Positions 24,143-32,177 of a stretch of 35,653 bases of DNA are shown here, piece after piece. The translations under genes and the position numbers were made by a program. Every line of letters begins with the position of its first letter. Position 1 is the stretch's first letter. The DNA comes from an uncultured Fimbriimonadaceae bacterium. Its GTDB lineage: Bacteria; Armatimonadota; Fimbriimonadia; Fimbriimonadales; Fimbriimonadaceae. The stretch lies in contig CALGMO010000125.1 of NCBI GenBank assembly GCA_937961665.1, forward strand, positions 1 through 35,653, given 5' to 3'. The notes under the pieces were generated by a model, which searched no databases, was not told the origin of the DNA, and worked only from the letters and a program-made list of their open reading frames with translations.

Positions 24143-25291
24143 TCAGGCCGCGCAGAGGCGGAGGATTTCGCGAACCTGGTCCGGGCCGATGTCGCGCCGC
24201 TCGCCCAGCACCACTCCCCGCTGGGCTAGCCTCGGAGGAACCTGCTCCACGGCGTTCTCCGCGCCGTACTCGGCCAGCCGCGTCTTCACGCCGAGCAGGC
24301 GGAAGAACTCCTCCGTCTTCTCGATCGCGGCCCGGGCCTTCTCCTCCTCGGTGCCGAGGACGCCCCACACGCGCTCGGCGTACTGCGCGAGCTTGGCCTT
24401 CTTGTCCGCGAACTTGAACCGCCAGACGGCGGGCATCACGACCGCCAGCGTCTGGCCGTGGTCCATGCCGTACAGCGCGGTCAGCTCGTGGCCGATGCCG
24501 TGGGTGGCCCAGTCCTGCGGCACGCCCAGACCGATGATGCCGTTGAGGGCCATCGTCGCCGTCCACATCATGTTCGCCCGCAGCTGGTAGTCGTGCGGGT
24601 GCTCGAGCAGCTTCGGGCCGATCTCGATCAGTGTGGAGAGGATGGCCTCCGCCAGCCGGTCCTGCAGCGGGGCGTCCGCCGGGTAGGTCATGTACTGCTC
24701 CATGGTGTGCGCGAAGGCGTCCACCACTCCGTTGGCCGTCTGCCGGGGCGGCAGAGTGAAGGTCGTCTCCGGGTCGAGGATCGAGAACTTGGGATAGACC
24801 AGCGGGCTGTAGAACGCCAGCTTCTCCCTGGTCTCGTCGCGCGAGATCACGGAGTTGCCGTTCATCTCGGATCCGGTGGCCGACAGGGTGAGCACGCTCC
24901 TGAGCGGCAGGGCCGCCTCCACCCTCGCGTGCTTGGCGAGGATGTCCCACGGCTCTCCCTGGAACGGAACCGCGGCGGCGATGAACTTCACCGCGTCCAG
25001 CACGGAGCCTCCGCCGACCGCCAGCAGGAAGCCCACGCCCTCCTTGCGGCACAGGTCCACGGCCTTCATGCAGGTCTCGTAGCGCGGGTTCGGCTCGATT
25101 CCGGCGAACTCCAGCACCTCGCGGCCCTCGAGGGCGGCGCGAACCTGGTCGTACACGCCGTTCTTCTTGATCGATCCGCCGCCGTAGGCGAACAGAACCT
25201 TGTCGCCCTGAGGCACCAGGCGGCGCAGCTCCGCGATCGTTCCCTTTCCGAAGACGAGCTCCACGGGGTTGCGGTAGGTGAAGTTGTTCAT
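24143..25291 (-). CDS. iron-containing (group III) alcohol dehydrogenase, butanol dehydrogenase/YqhD-like
   Basis: A 382-aa enzyme of the metal-dependent alcohol dehydrogenase family. The N-terminal half binds NAD(P) (FAYGGGSIKKNGVYD, then VGGGSVLDAVKFIA). The metal ligands are seen as Asp and His in GVVDAFAHTMEQY, His in WATHGIGHELTA and His in GMDHGQTLAV. Sequence context (NFTYRNPVELVFGKGTI, SGSEMN-like LSATGSEMNGNSVIS) is closest to YqhD/BdhA enzymes, which reduce aldehydes with NADPH. No signal peptide. It stands alone between the unknown secreted protein and GH127, so its link to the sugar genes is only positional; removal of aldehydes formed in sugar catabolism would fit. Confidence 0.93.
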   Translation of the reverse strand: MNNFTYRNPVELVFGKGTIAELRRLVPQGDKVLFAYGGGSIKKNGVYDQVRAALEGREVLEFAGIEPNPRYETCMKAVDLCRKEGVGFLLAVGGGSVLDAVKFIAAAVPFQGEPWDILAKHARVEAALPLRSVLTLSATGSEMNGNSVISRDETREKLAFYSPLVYPKFSILDPETTFTLPPRQTANGVVDAFAHTMEQYMTYPADAPLQDRLAEAILSTLIEIGPKLLEHPHDYQLRANMMWTATMALNGIIGLGVPQDWATHGIGHELTALYGMDHGQTLAVVMPAVWRFKFADKKAKLAQYAERVWGVLGTEEEKARAAIEKTEEFFRLLGVKTRLAEYGAENAVEQVPPRLAQRGVVLGERRDIGPDQVREILRLCAA

Positions 25292-25359
25292 GCGTCGACT
25301 CCTTGTGGAGAAGAGGTTACTTCATGAACCCGGGTCGCACCGGCCCCGGGCCCGCCGGA

Positions 25360-25385
25360 GGGGGAACCGGCCCCCCGGTTCCCCC
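25360..25385 (-). terminator. hairpin after the GH127 gene
   Basis: A perfect 11-bp stem (GGGGGAACCGG / CCGGTTCCCCC) with a CCCC loop lies 23 bases past the GH127 stop, in the 117-bp gap before the alcohol dehydrogenase start. A second, shorter CCCGGG/CCCGGG inverted pair lies at 25329-25350. Neither is followed by a T tract. Confidence 0.55.
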
Positions 25386-25408
25386 GTATGAGGAACGCGC
25401 CCGCCGAC

Positions 25409-28057
25409 CTAGGGCGCGGGCATCCAGACCACCGAGCGGCCGCCGCGGTTCAGCCGTGCGTAGTTCGGCACGGCGATCGCGGGGCTGCCGTCGGCGAACC
25501 GGGTCCGCAGCGCCACCACCCCGCCGAGCAGGCCCGGCTCCCAGACGGCCTCGATCGGGGCCGTGGGCGACAGCGGCCGATCCAGGCTCTGGTCTACCGA
25601 CTCGAAGTTGTAGACCAGCGGGCCGTAGCGGAGCGCCGTGCGTCCCACGTTCGCCTTGACCCGAGGGTCGCAGAACACCCTCTGCGGGCGCAGCGGTACG
25701 GAGAACTCCACCGTGTCGCCCTTGCGCCAGACCCGGTCGAGGATGCGGTATCCCTTGGCCGCCTGCGCGCGCACGGGCTTCCCGTTGACCCGGATCGCGC
25801 CCAGCCCGGCGACCTCCGGCTGGTTGCGGTAGAGGGCGCTCGTCTGGCGGTTCGGCTCCCGCAGCCGCAGAACCAGCCGAACGGGCTTCTCCGGCTCGAG
25901 CGTGAGCTTCACGGAGCCCTTCCACGGGTAGTCCGTCTTCTGGGCCACGCGGGTCCGCACGCCGGCCACCTGTCCTAGGTCCGCCGAGCCCTCGAAGAAG
26001 AGGTTCACGAACAGCCCGTCCGGCGCCTTGGAGTAGGCCCATTGCGGGAGCTGGAGCAGGGTGCGCGGGACGTTGCCGACGCAGCAGGGACAGGCGTGCC
26101 ACTTGTAGCGGGCGTGGCTGGAGTCGAGCGCGTTGGTGTAGGTGTAGTTCTCGCCGGCCAAGTCGATCGCCCCGAGCACGTTGTTCATCAGGGTCTCCTC
26201 GTACCGGTCGGCGTGCCTCGCCTCCCGGGTGGTGCGCAGGAGGGCGTTCTCGAAGAACAGCTGCCCGCAGCCGGCGCACGACTCGCAGTAGGAGTTGTTC
26301 GGCAGGGAATAGTCGGCGCCGAATCCCTCGGAGGTCTCGCCGCTGCCGATCCCGCCGGTCAGGTAGTACTTGCGGTGGACGATGCTGTCCTCCAGCGAGA
26401 GCGCGGCGCTGAGCAGATCGACGTCCCGGGCCTCTTGGAACGCCTCCACCATTCCCTGGTACTGGTAGACCGCCCGAACGGCGTGTCCGACCGCCTCGTA
26501 CTGCCTGCGAACCGGCAGGTGGCTCTGGTCGTACTCGCCTCCGCCGCCCCTCTCGCCAAGGAAGTAGAGCGCCAGCAGCCGATACCGGCGCCCTTGGCCG
26601 GGCCCTTGCAGCTCGTCGACGAGCCGGCCGAGCCGGATCAGAGCCTGCTCGAGGCCCTGGTGCTCCACGTGGAAGTGGCGCTTCGGCGAGGGCCCGAGGT
26701 TGCGGTCCCAGCAGTCGGCCGCGCGGATGGCCGCGTCCAGCAGCCTCCGATCCTTGCGGCCGGTGGCCTCGAAGTGCGCCAGGGCGGCCTCGATGAGGTG
26801 CCCCAGGTTGAACGCCTCATGGTTGTGCACGTTCGACCAGCGCGGCGAGCCGGAGTTCGTCTCGAAGTTCTGGATGTACCCGTCCGGGCTCTGGGCCGAG
26901 AGGATCTTCGGAATCCAATCCTCGATGGTTCGGCGGAACAGCCTCTGGGCGGACTGGATCTCCGGGTCTCCCTCCGGATCCAGCAGCAGAGCCAGGCACA
27001 GCGACTCCAAGGCGTCGTAGATGAACGCGTCGGCGAACGGCGGACCCATGTGGGGCTGGTGCGGCTGGCCACGCAGCTTCTTGCCGACCTCCTCGAAGTT
27101 CCGGATGCCGCCCTCGGGCAGCTTCGGGTCGTTGTACTTCTCGATCAGGTACGGCAGCCAGCGCGTGAGGATCGCGCGGAAGCGCGGCCCCCAGAAGGGA
27201 CCGCCCACGGACCAGCGGGCCGCGCCCGGGCGCTCCAGCCAAGGGCCGGCGGGCGCCGGGACAACGTGGACCCGCACCGTGTCCGCGGCTCGCTCCTCGC
27301 CGTCGTCGGCCGTCAGACGGAGGAGGAACGTCCCCGGTCGGTCGAACACGGCCGATGTGTCCGCCTTGGTCTCCGAGGCGAACGTCGCCCTGCCCGGCCC
27401 GGAGGCCTGCTCCCAGCGGACCGAAAGGCGGCCCTCCGGCTTGCCGTCGTCCAGCACCTTGGGCGTGAGGTAGGTGCGCCCGCCGAGCACCACGGTGCGC
27501 TCGGGGCCGGCCTCCACCTTCGGTGCGAAGTTGGGGGAGTTGCCGGAGTCCAGCACGCGCCACTCCAAGATGCCGGTCGACGCCTGGCCAGAGGAACGGA
27601 ACTCCAAACGGAGGCGTTCCGTCCGGACCTCGGGGAACTCCACGACGTTGAATCGGTCGCCGAGCACGCCCACGGACTCGGCCCCCGGCACGGGCCGCCA
27701 ATCCCCATCAATCCACGCCAGCAGCCGGCAGGAGGAGGGCAGGCGCACGCCTCCGCGGTCGTCGAACCAATACACCTCGATGCGGTTCGTGGAGATCGGC
27801 TTGGGCCACCGGTACTCCACCCACTGGGTGCCGGTTCGGGGCCAGTTTCCATAGGCCGCGGGGCCGCGGTCCCACGATCCTCGGGGCTCGTAGCCGTCGT
27901 TCACGGCGGAGAGCTTCTCGTGGGGCGAGACGTAGCTGGTGGCCGGCTCCGCCGAGGCCGCGAGGTTGGCGGGGGCGGGGCGGCGCTGGGACAGGCCGAA
28001 CCCGAACGCCAGCAGCAGCGGCGCCGAGCCGAACAGGAAGAGTTGTCTGAGGGCCAT
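25409..28057 (-). CDS. secreted glycoside hydrolase family 127 (beta-L-arabinofuranosidase-like) with F5/8C and PKD-like modules
   Basis: An 882-aa secreted enzyme. Residues 1-27 are a signal peptide; about 30-170 resemble an F5/8-type-C carbohydrate-binding module (WVEYRWPKPISTNRIEVYW, then RLRLEFRSSG); about 175-266 a PKD/Ig-like domain (FLLRLTADDGEERAADTVRVHV); about 270-882 the GH127 (DUF1680) core. Metal and catalytic residues match the HypBA1 pattern: Glu592 and Cys594 in YCESCAGC, then Cys658 and Cys659 in HACPCCVGN, one of them the probable thiol nucleophile. The family releases beta-L-arabinofuranose from plant glycans. It is divergent from the aldo/keto reductase over a palindrome-rich promoter region. 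Substrate within GH127 is uncertain. Confidence 0.9.
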   Translation of the reverse strand: MALRQLFLFGSAPLLLAFGFGLSQRRPAPANLAASAEPATSYVSPHEKLSAVNDGYEPRGSWDRGPAAYGNWPRTGTQWVEYRWPKPISTNRIEVYWFDDRGGVRLPSSCRLLAWIDGDWRPVPGAESVGVLGDRFNVVEFPEVRTERLRLEFRSSGQASTGILEWRVLDSGNSPNFAPKVEAGPERTVVLGGRTYLTPKVLDDGKPEGRLSVRWEQASGPGRATFASETKADTSAVFDRPGTFLLRLTADDGEERAADTVRVHVVPAPAGPWLERPGAARWSVGGPFWGPRFRAILTRWLPYLIEKYNDPKLPEGGIRNFEEVGKKLRGQPHQPHMGPPFADAFIYDALESLCLALLLDPEGDPEIQSAQRLFRRTIEDWIPKILSAQSPDGYIQNFETNSGSPRWSNVHNHEAFNLGHLIEAALAHFEATGRKDRRLLDAAIRAADCWDRNLGPSPKRHFHVEHQGLEQALIRLGRLVDELQGPGQGRRYRLLALYFLGERGGGGEYDQSHLPVRRQYEAVGHAVRAVYQYQGMVEAFQEARDVDLLSAALSLEDSIVHRKYYLTGGIGSGETSEGFGADYSLPNNSYCESCAGCGQLFFENALLRTTREARHADRYEETLMNNVLGAIDLAGENYTYTNALDSSHARYKWHACPCCVGNVPRTLLQLPQWAYSKAPDGLFVNLFFEGSADLGQVAGVRTRVAQKTDYPWKGSVKLTLEPEKPVRLVLRLREPNRQTSALYRNQPEVAGLGAIRVNGKPVRAQAAKGYRILDRVWRKGDTVEFSVPLRPQRVFCDPRVKANVGRTALRYGPLVYNFESVDQSLDRPLSPTAPIEAVWEPGLLGGVVALRTRFADGSPAIAVPNYARLNRGGRSVVWMPAP

Positions 28058-28076
28058 GGATGATGCTCCTTGATCG

Positions 28077-28133
28077 AACAGTATAACAAGACTGTTATGT
28101 GAATCGCGATTCTGGAACCGGCTCTTCGCGAAG
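28077..28133. promoter_or_regulatory. cluster of inverted repeats between divergent GH127 and aldo/keto reductase
   Basis: Three palindromes lie in one 100-bp intergenic gap: ATAACA-AGAC-TGTTAT (28083-28098), GAATCGCGATTC (28101-28112) and CTTCGCGAAG (28124-28133). AACAGT/ACTGTT at 28077-28096 is an overlapping alternative pairing with the first. The first is AT-rich and adjoins AACAGTATA, which is also found at 20515. Such a set is typical of operator sites for dimeric regulators. Confidence 0.5.
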
Positions 28134-28158
28134 GTAGAGTCGAAACGGAGGAGATTCG

Positions 28159-29142
28159 ATGGAGAAGCGGCAGCTGGGACGAACCGGACGGATGGTGAGC
28201 CCGATGGGCTTCGGATGCTGGGCGATCGGCGGCCCGTTCTGGGCCGGCGAGACGCCGCTCGGCTGGGGGCAGGTGGACGACGAGGAGTCGATCCGCGCTA
28301 TCCACGCCGCCCTCGACCTGGGAATCGACTTCTTCGACACCGCCAACGTGTACGGCTGCGGGCACAGCGAGCGGGTGCTGGGCCGCGCGCTCAAAGGTCG
28401 GTGGGACAAGGTCGTGGTGGCCACGAAGTTCAACGCGGTGTTCGACGAGGCGACGCGCCAGGTGACCGGATCCGACGCCACGCCGGCCGGCATCCGGAAG
28501 GCTTGCGAGGACTCGCTCCGGCGCCTGGGGACCGACGCGATCGACCTCTTCCAGTTCCACGACGGCGGGTACCCGCTGGAGAAGGCGCCTGAGGTCCGCG
28601 AGACCCTGGAGGAGCTGGTCCGCGAGGGCAAGATCCGGACCTACGGTTGGAGCACGGACTCGGCGGAGCGCGCGGAGCTGTTCGCCCAGGGCGAGCACTG
28701 CGCCGCGATCCAGTTCCACCTGAACGTTCTGGACGACAACCCGTCGGTGATCGCGGTATGCGAGAAGCACCGCCTGACGGGCATCAACCGCGGACCTCTG
28801 GCCATGGGCTTGCTGACGGGCAAGTACGGCCCCGACACCAAGGTCGGCGCCGACGACGTGCGCGGCGAGAAGGCTCCCGAATGGATGCGGATCTTTCTAG
28901 GAGGAAAGCCGAACCCTGAATACATCGCCAAGCGGGAGGCGATCCGCGAGGTGCTGACCAGCGGCGGCCGAACGGTGGCGCAGGGCGCGCTGGCGTGGAT
29001 CTGGGCGAGGAGCCCGCAGACGCTCCCGATCCCCGGCATCCGCACCGTGCGGCAGGCGCAGGAGAACGCCGAGGCCATGCGCTTCGGCCCGCTCACTCCC
29101 GCGCAGATGGCCGAGATCGAGAAGATCCTGGGTCGCGGCTAG
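28159..29142 (+). CDS. aldo/keto reductase
   Basis: A 327-aa AKR-superfamily oxidoreductase. The tetrad Asp and Tyr are visible in FFDTANVYGCGHSE, Lys in VVATKFN and His in LFQFHDGG; NADP-binding is in the C-terminal half (IPGIRTVRQAQENAEAM). Such enzymes reduce aldehydes and keto sugars. GGAGGAG stands before the ATG with good spacing. It is divergent from GH127 and tail-to-tail with the second aldo/keto reductase, sharing the CTAG at 29139-29142 that forms the stop of both genes. Resembles YajO/YhdN-type oxidoreductases; the substrate is unknown. Confidence 0.93.
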   Translation: MEKRQLGRTGRMVSPMGFGCWAIGGPFWAGETPLGWGQVDDEESIRAIHAALDLGIDFFDTANVYGCGHSERVLGRALKGRWDKVVVATKFNAVFDEATRQVTGSDATPAGIRKACEDSLRRLGTDAIDLFQFHDGGYPLEKAPEVRETLEELVREGKIRTYGWSTDSAERAELFAQGEHCAAIQFHLNVLDDNPSVIAVCEKHRLTGINRGPLAMGLLTGKYGPDTKVGADDVRGEKAPEWMRIFLGGKPNPEYIAKREAIREVLTSGGRTVAQGALAWIWARSPQTLPIPGIRTVRQAQENAEAMRFGPLTPAQMAEIEKILGRG

Positions 29143-30080
29143 GCGTTCTCCAGGGCTTCCAGCTGCTCCGCCGTGAGGCGCAGGCTCTCCGTGGCGAGGG
29201 CCTCGCGCAGGTGCGCCTCGTTCCCGGTGCCGAGGATCGGGATCGCCGTGGGTCGCTGGCTCAGGAGGTAGGCCAGGGCGACTTGGGCGGTCGTCGCGCC
29301 GACTTCGGTGGCCACCCGGCGGGCCGCCTCGAGACGGCGGCGGTTGCGCTCGGTGTCGTAGGAGCCCGAGGCCCCTCGCTCGAGTTCGGCCACGCCCCTG
29401 ACCGGGGCCCACGCAGCGACCGGAATGCCGGCCTCGGCGAGGCGCTGGCGCTCCTCATCCAGCACGTACCGCACGTCGCCCGGCGCATCCAGCGAGGTCC
29501 AGCTCGGCTGCAGCAGGCTCCAGTGGTTCTGGAGGATCGCGAACGGTCGGAGTCCCTTGCTCCCCGCGCAGCGGTTGGCGGCGAGCAGCCGCTCGGCGGA
29601 CCAGTTGCTCGCTCCGAGGTGCCGGACGCGGCCGCTGTCGGCCAGGCGGTTGCAGGCGTCCACGATCTCGTCCACCGGCACGCGCGGGTCGTCGCGGTGC
29701 AGGTAGTACAGATCGACGCGGTCCATGCCGAGCCGCTCGAGGCTCTCGGTCAGGTCCCTCTCGACGACCTCCGGGGCGAGGAAAGCGTCGGGCCGCGGGT
29801 AGCCGTCGAAGGCGCAGTGCCCGCCCTTGGTGGCGATCGCGAGGCCCTGGCGGCCGAAGCGCCTCACCGCCTCGGCGACCCAGCGCTCGCTCACGCCCAG
29901 GCCACCGGGCACCCAGGCGGAGTAGCAGTGCGCCGTATCGACGAAGTTTCCGCCGGCGTTCCTGTAGATTTCGAAGACGCGGAGGGCTTGGTCCGACGGA
30001 ATCTTCGTGCCGCAATCCGCCGTGCCGAACGCGAAGCGCGAGACTCGAAGGTCCGTGCCGGGAATCAGGATGGTCTCCAT
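29139..30080 (-). CDS. aldo/keto reductase, second copy
   Basis: A 313-aa AKR. FVDTAHCYSAWVPGGLGVSE holds the catalytic Asp and Tyr, ATKGGH the Lys and YYLHRDD the His; ILGTGNEAHLREAL binds the cofactor phosphate. It is more like sugar- or oxidoreductase-type AKRs (IolS/YdjG-like) than its convergent neighbour, with which it shares only the fold and a 4-bp overlap of stops. It begins 6 bp after the UroD-like gene, so the two are co-transcribed. A role in reducing a sugar-derived carbonyl is inferred from the neighbourhood. Confidence 0.92.
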   Translation of the reverse strand: METILIPGTDLRVSRFAFGTADCGTKIPSDQALRVFEIYRNAGGNFVDTAHCYSAWVPGGLGVSERWVAEAVRRFGRQGLAIATKGGHCAFDGYPRPDAFLAPEVVERDLTESLERLGMDRVDLYYLHRDDPRVPVDEIVDACNRLADSGRVRHLGASNWSAERLLAANRCAGSKGLRPFAILQNHWSLLQPSWTSLDAPGDVRYVLDEERQRLAEAGIPVAAWAPVRGVAELERGASGSYDTERNRRRLEAARRVATEVGATTAQVALAYLLSQRPTAIPILGTGNEAHLREALATESLRLTAEQLEALENA

Positions 30081-30086
30081 GGAACC

Positions 30087-31049
30087 TCAGAAGGTCGTTC
30101 GGTGCGCCTCGTCGATCGCGGCGGCCAGGTTGGACCATGGGGTGTCCGCCGGGACGGTGCAGTCCGCGCCCAGGATCATGCCGGGGAACGCGCCCTCCAG
30201 CACGCGGCGCGCCTCCCTGCGGACCTCCTCCTCGGTTCCCGTGGCGATCACGCCGAGGCGGTCCATCCCGCCCAGCACCGGCCTGCCGAACTGGCGGTGG
30301 AGCTCCTCCAACGGGACCTCGCGGCCGCCGATGTGCGGGCTGCAGCTCAGCACCCGGCCGGGGTACCCGAGGAACGGCTCCATGCTCGCGTAGCCACCGA
30401 CCTTCGTCCGGTGGTAGTCGCACACGTGCAGGATGTTGAACGGGAACAGCGCGTCGATCTCCCGCATCACCTTGAGGTCGGAAGGACGGATCGCCTCGTC
30501 GAAGAACCGTCGGTCCGGGAAGCGGCGCTCCTCGCCGCCTTGGGTGGAGTGGTAGAAGCCGTCGAGTCCGGCCTCCTTGCAGGCGCGGACGAACTCGAGC
30601 ACGTCGTCGGCGATCCGATCCAGGCCGGCCGCGACGGCTTCGGGGGCCTCTTGGAGGTCGGCATCCAGCCGCCCGTCGCGCACCAGGTGCGCCGCGATCA
30701 TGTACGGCGAGTAGAGCGTCAGCACGACGACGGCCTCGCTGCCGGCCTCGCGCACCAGACCCTCCACGACCTCGAGCATCGGGCCGTAGAAGTCCATGCC
30801 GAGCTTCGGCACATCGGCCCACTGACGGGCCTCGGTGATCCCGAGGTCGGGCCAAGGCATCTCGAACTGGATCTTCAGCAGGTCCATGCCCGTGGTCCGG
30901 AAGAACTCGAGGTGCTTCTCCACGGCGGCCCGGCCACGGTGGTAGGCGGGCGGGAAGTGCAGGAAGAACGCGGCCGGGACGTAGGGTGGCACGAACCCAG
31001 GCTGCAGCAGGCTGAGCATCAGCTCGCGCTTGTTCGGTGCTTGGCTCAT
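30087..31049 (-). CDS. uroporphyrinogen decarboxylase-fold protein, methyltransferase-like (MtaA/CmuA-type)
   Basis: A 320-aa UroD-superfamily protein without the haem-enzyme active-site Asp/Arg pattern that would mark HemE. It has an H-X-C motif (NILHVCDYH) and a later Cys in ILGADC, the zinc-binding arrangement of corrinoid-methyltransferase members such as MtaA and CmuA. Such enzymes move methyl groups between a corrinoid protein and a thiol, but no corrinoid protein gene is nearby. No signal peptide. The next gene, an aldo/keto reductase, starts 6 bp downstream. Start ATG 31049 lacks a Shine-Dalgarno sequence; CAAACT at 31061-31056 lies six bases before it. The reaction is unproven. Confidence 0.8.
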   Translation of the reverse strand: MSQAPNKRELMLSLLQPGFVPPYVPAAFFLHFPPAYHRGRAAVEKHLEFFRTTGMDLLKIQFEMPWPDLGITEARQWADVPKLGMDFYGPMLEVVEGLVREAGSEAVVVLTLYSPYMIAAHLVRDGRLDADLQEAPEAVAAGLDRIADDVLEFVRACKEAGLDGFYHSTQGGEERRFPDRRFFDEAIRPSDLKVMREIDALFPFNILHVCDYHRTKVGGYASMEPFLGYPGRVLSCSPHIGGREVPLEELHRQFGRPVLGGMDRLGVIATGTEEEVRREARRVLEGAFPGMILGADCTVPADTPWSNLAAAIDEAHRTTF

Positions 31050-31088
31050 GCCCCCAGTTTGGCAGGTCCGAGGGCGGGGATCGCCGGG

Positions 31089-32177
31089 TCAGCGGCCCGA
31101 CCGGCCCAGCAGGTCCGCGGCGGCCTGTGCGATGTCCTCCTCGGTGGCGAGCGAGCCGGGCGCGGCCGCCGCGCGGCCGTCGGCGAAGCCGGCCTCCACC
31201 GGGTCGATCTCCAAGGCGCCGGAGAGCAGCAGGCAGGGCACGCCGGCGGCTCGGCAGGCTTGCAGCACCTCGAACGGGAGCTTGCCCTGCAGGGTCTGGC
31301 GGTCGGTTCTGCCCTCGCCCGTGAAGCAGAGCGAGGCGAGGGCCAGCCGCTCTCGGAAGCCCACGGCCCGGAGGGCCAGCAGCGCTCCGGACTCTACCCG
31401 TCCTCCGAGCGCCTGCAGGATGGCGTAGCCCAGGCCGCCTGCCGCCCCGGCCCCCGGGGTGCCGCTGTGGTCGTGGGGCGCGCGCTCGGCCAGCAGTCGG
31501 GCGAGGTTGCGAAGGCCGCGGTCGAGCAGACGCACTCCCTCGGGGTCCGCACCCTTCTGGGGTGCGAACACGTGCGCGGCGCCGTTCGGCCCGTACAGCG
31601 GGTTCCAGACGTCCGTGGCGGCGATCAGCTCCATTCCGAGCGGCGGTCCGGGCTCGACGGAGCGGATCTCACGCAGGCAACCGCCGGTGGGATGCACGGG
31701 CCGGCCCTCCGCGTCCAGGAAGCGCCATCCCAGCGCGGCGAGCATCCCGACGCCGCCGTCGCAGGTGGCGGTGCCGCCCAGGCCGACGATCGCCCTCCGG
31801 AAGCCCTCGTCGCGCAGGAAGCGGAGCACCTCGCCCAAGCCGTAGGAGGTGGTCCGCAGCGGGTCTCTCCTGTCCGGGGCGAGGAGGGACAGGCCGCAGA
31901 CCTTGGCGGACTCAACGATGGCTCCGCCCTCTCCGTCGCACAGAAAGGGCACCCGGCGCGGCACGAAGTCGGGTCCGGTCGCCCCCGGGTGCCAGGCCCG
32001 GGTTCGGAGCGGTGGGCTTTCCAGGCAGTCCAAGAAGCCGTCACCGCCGTCGGACAGCGGACACAGGTCGAGCGAGCCGCTCGGCACGCCCGCCTTCTGG
32101 AGACCCCTCGCTGCGGCGGAGCAGACCGTCGGAGCGTCCAGCGTTCCTTTGAACTTGTCGAACGCCAGCAGGATCAT
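31089..32177 (-). CDS. glxK: glycerate kinase (GckA/GlxK type I)
   Basis: A 362-aa kinase of the type I glycerate kinase family, phosphorylating D-glycerate with ATP to 2-phosphoglycerate (the E. coli family members give 2-PG). Diagnostic motifs are the N-terminal DKFKGTL, PLSDGGDGF, VGLGGTATCDGGVGMLAALG and FTGEGRTDRQTLQGK. Length is normal (about 370-380 aa). Its ATG overlaps the der stop (ATGA), so it is translationally coupled to an essential GTPase with no metabolic relation, an accident of operon packing or shared growth-linked expression. No other glyoxylate genes lie in the window. Confidence 0.94.
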   Translation of the reverse strand: MILLAFDKFKGTLDAPTVCSAAARGLQKAGVPSGSLDLCPLSDGGDGFLDCLESPPLRTRAWHPGATGPDFVPRRVPFLCDGEGGAIVESAKVCGLSLLAPDRRDPLRTTSYGLGEVLRFLRDEGFRRAIVGLGGTATCDGGVGMLAALGWRFLDAEGRPVHPTGGCLREIRSVEPGPPLGMELIAATDVWNPLYGPNGAAHVFAPQKGADPEGVRLLDRGLRNLARLLAERAPHDHSGTPGAGAAGGLGYAILQALGGRVESGALLALRAVGFRERLALASLCFTGEGRTDRQTLQGKLPFEVLQACRAAGVPCLLLSGALEIDPVEAGFADGRAAAAPGSLATEEDIAQAAADLLGRSGR

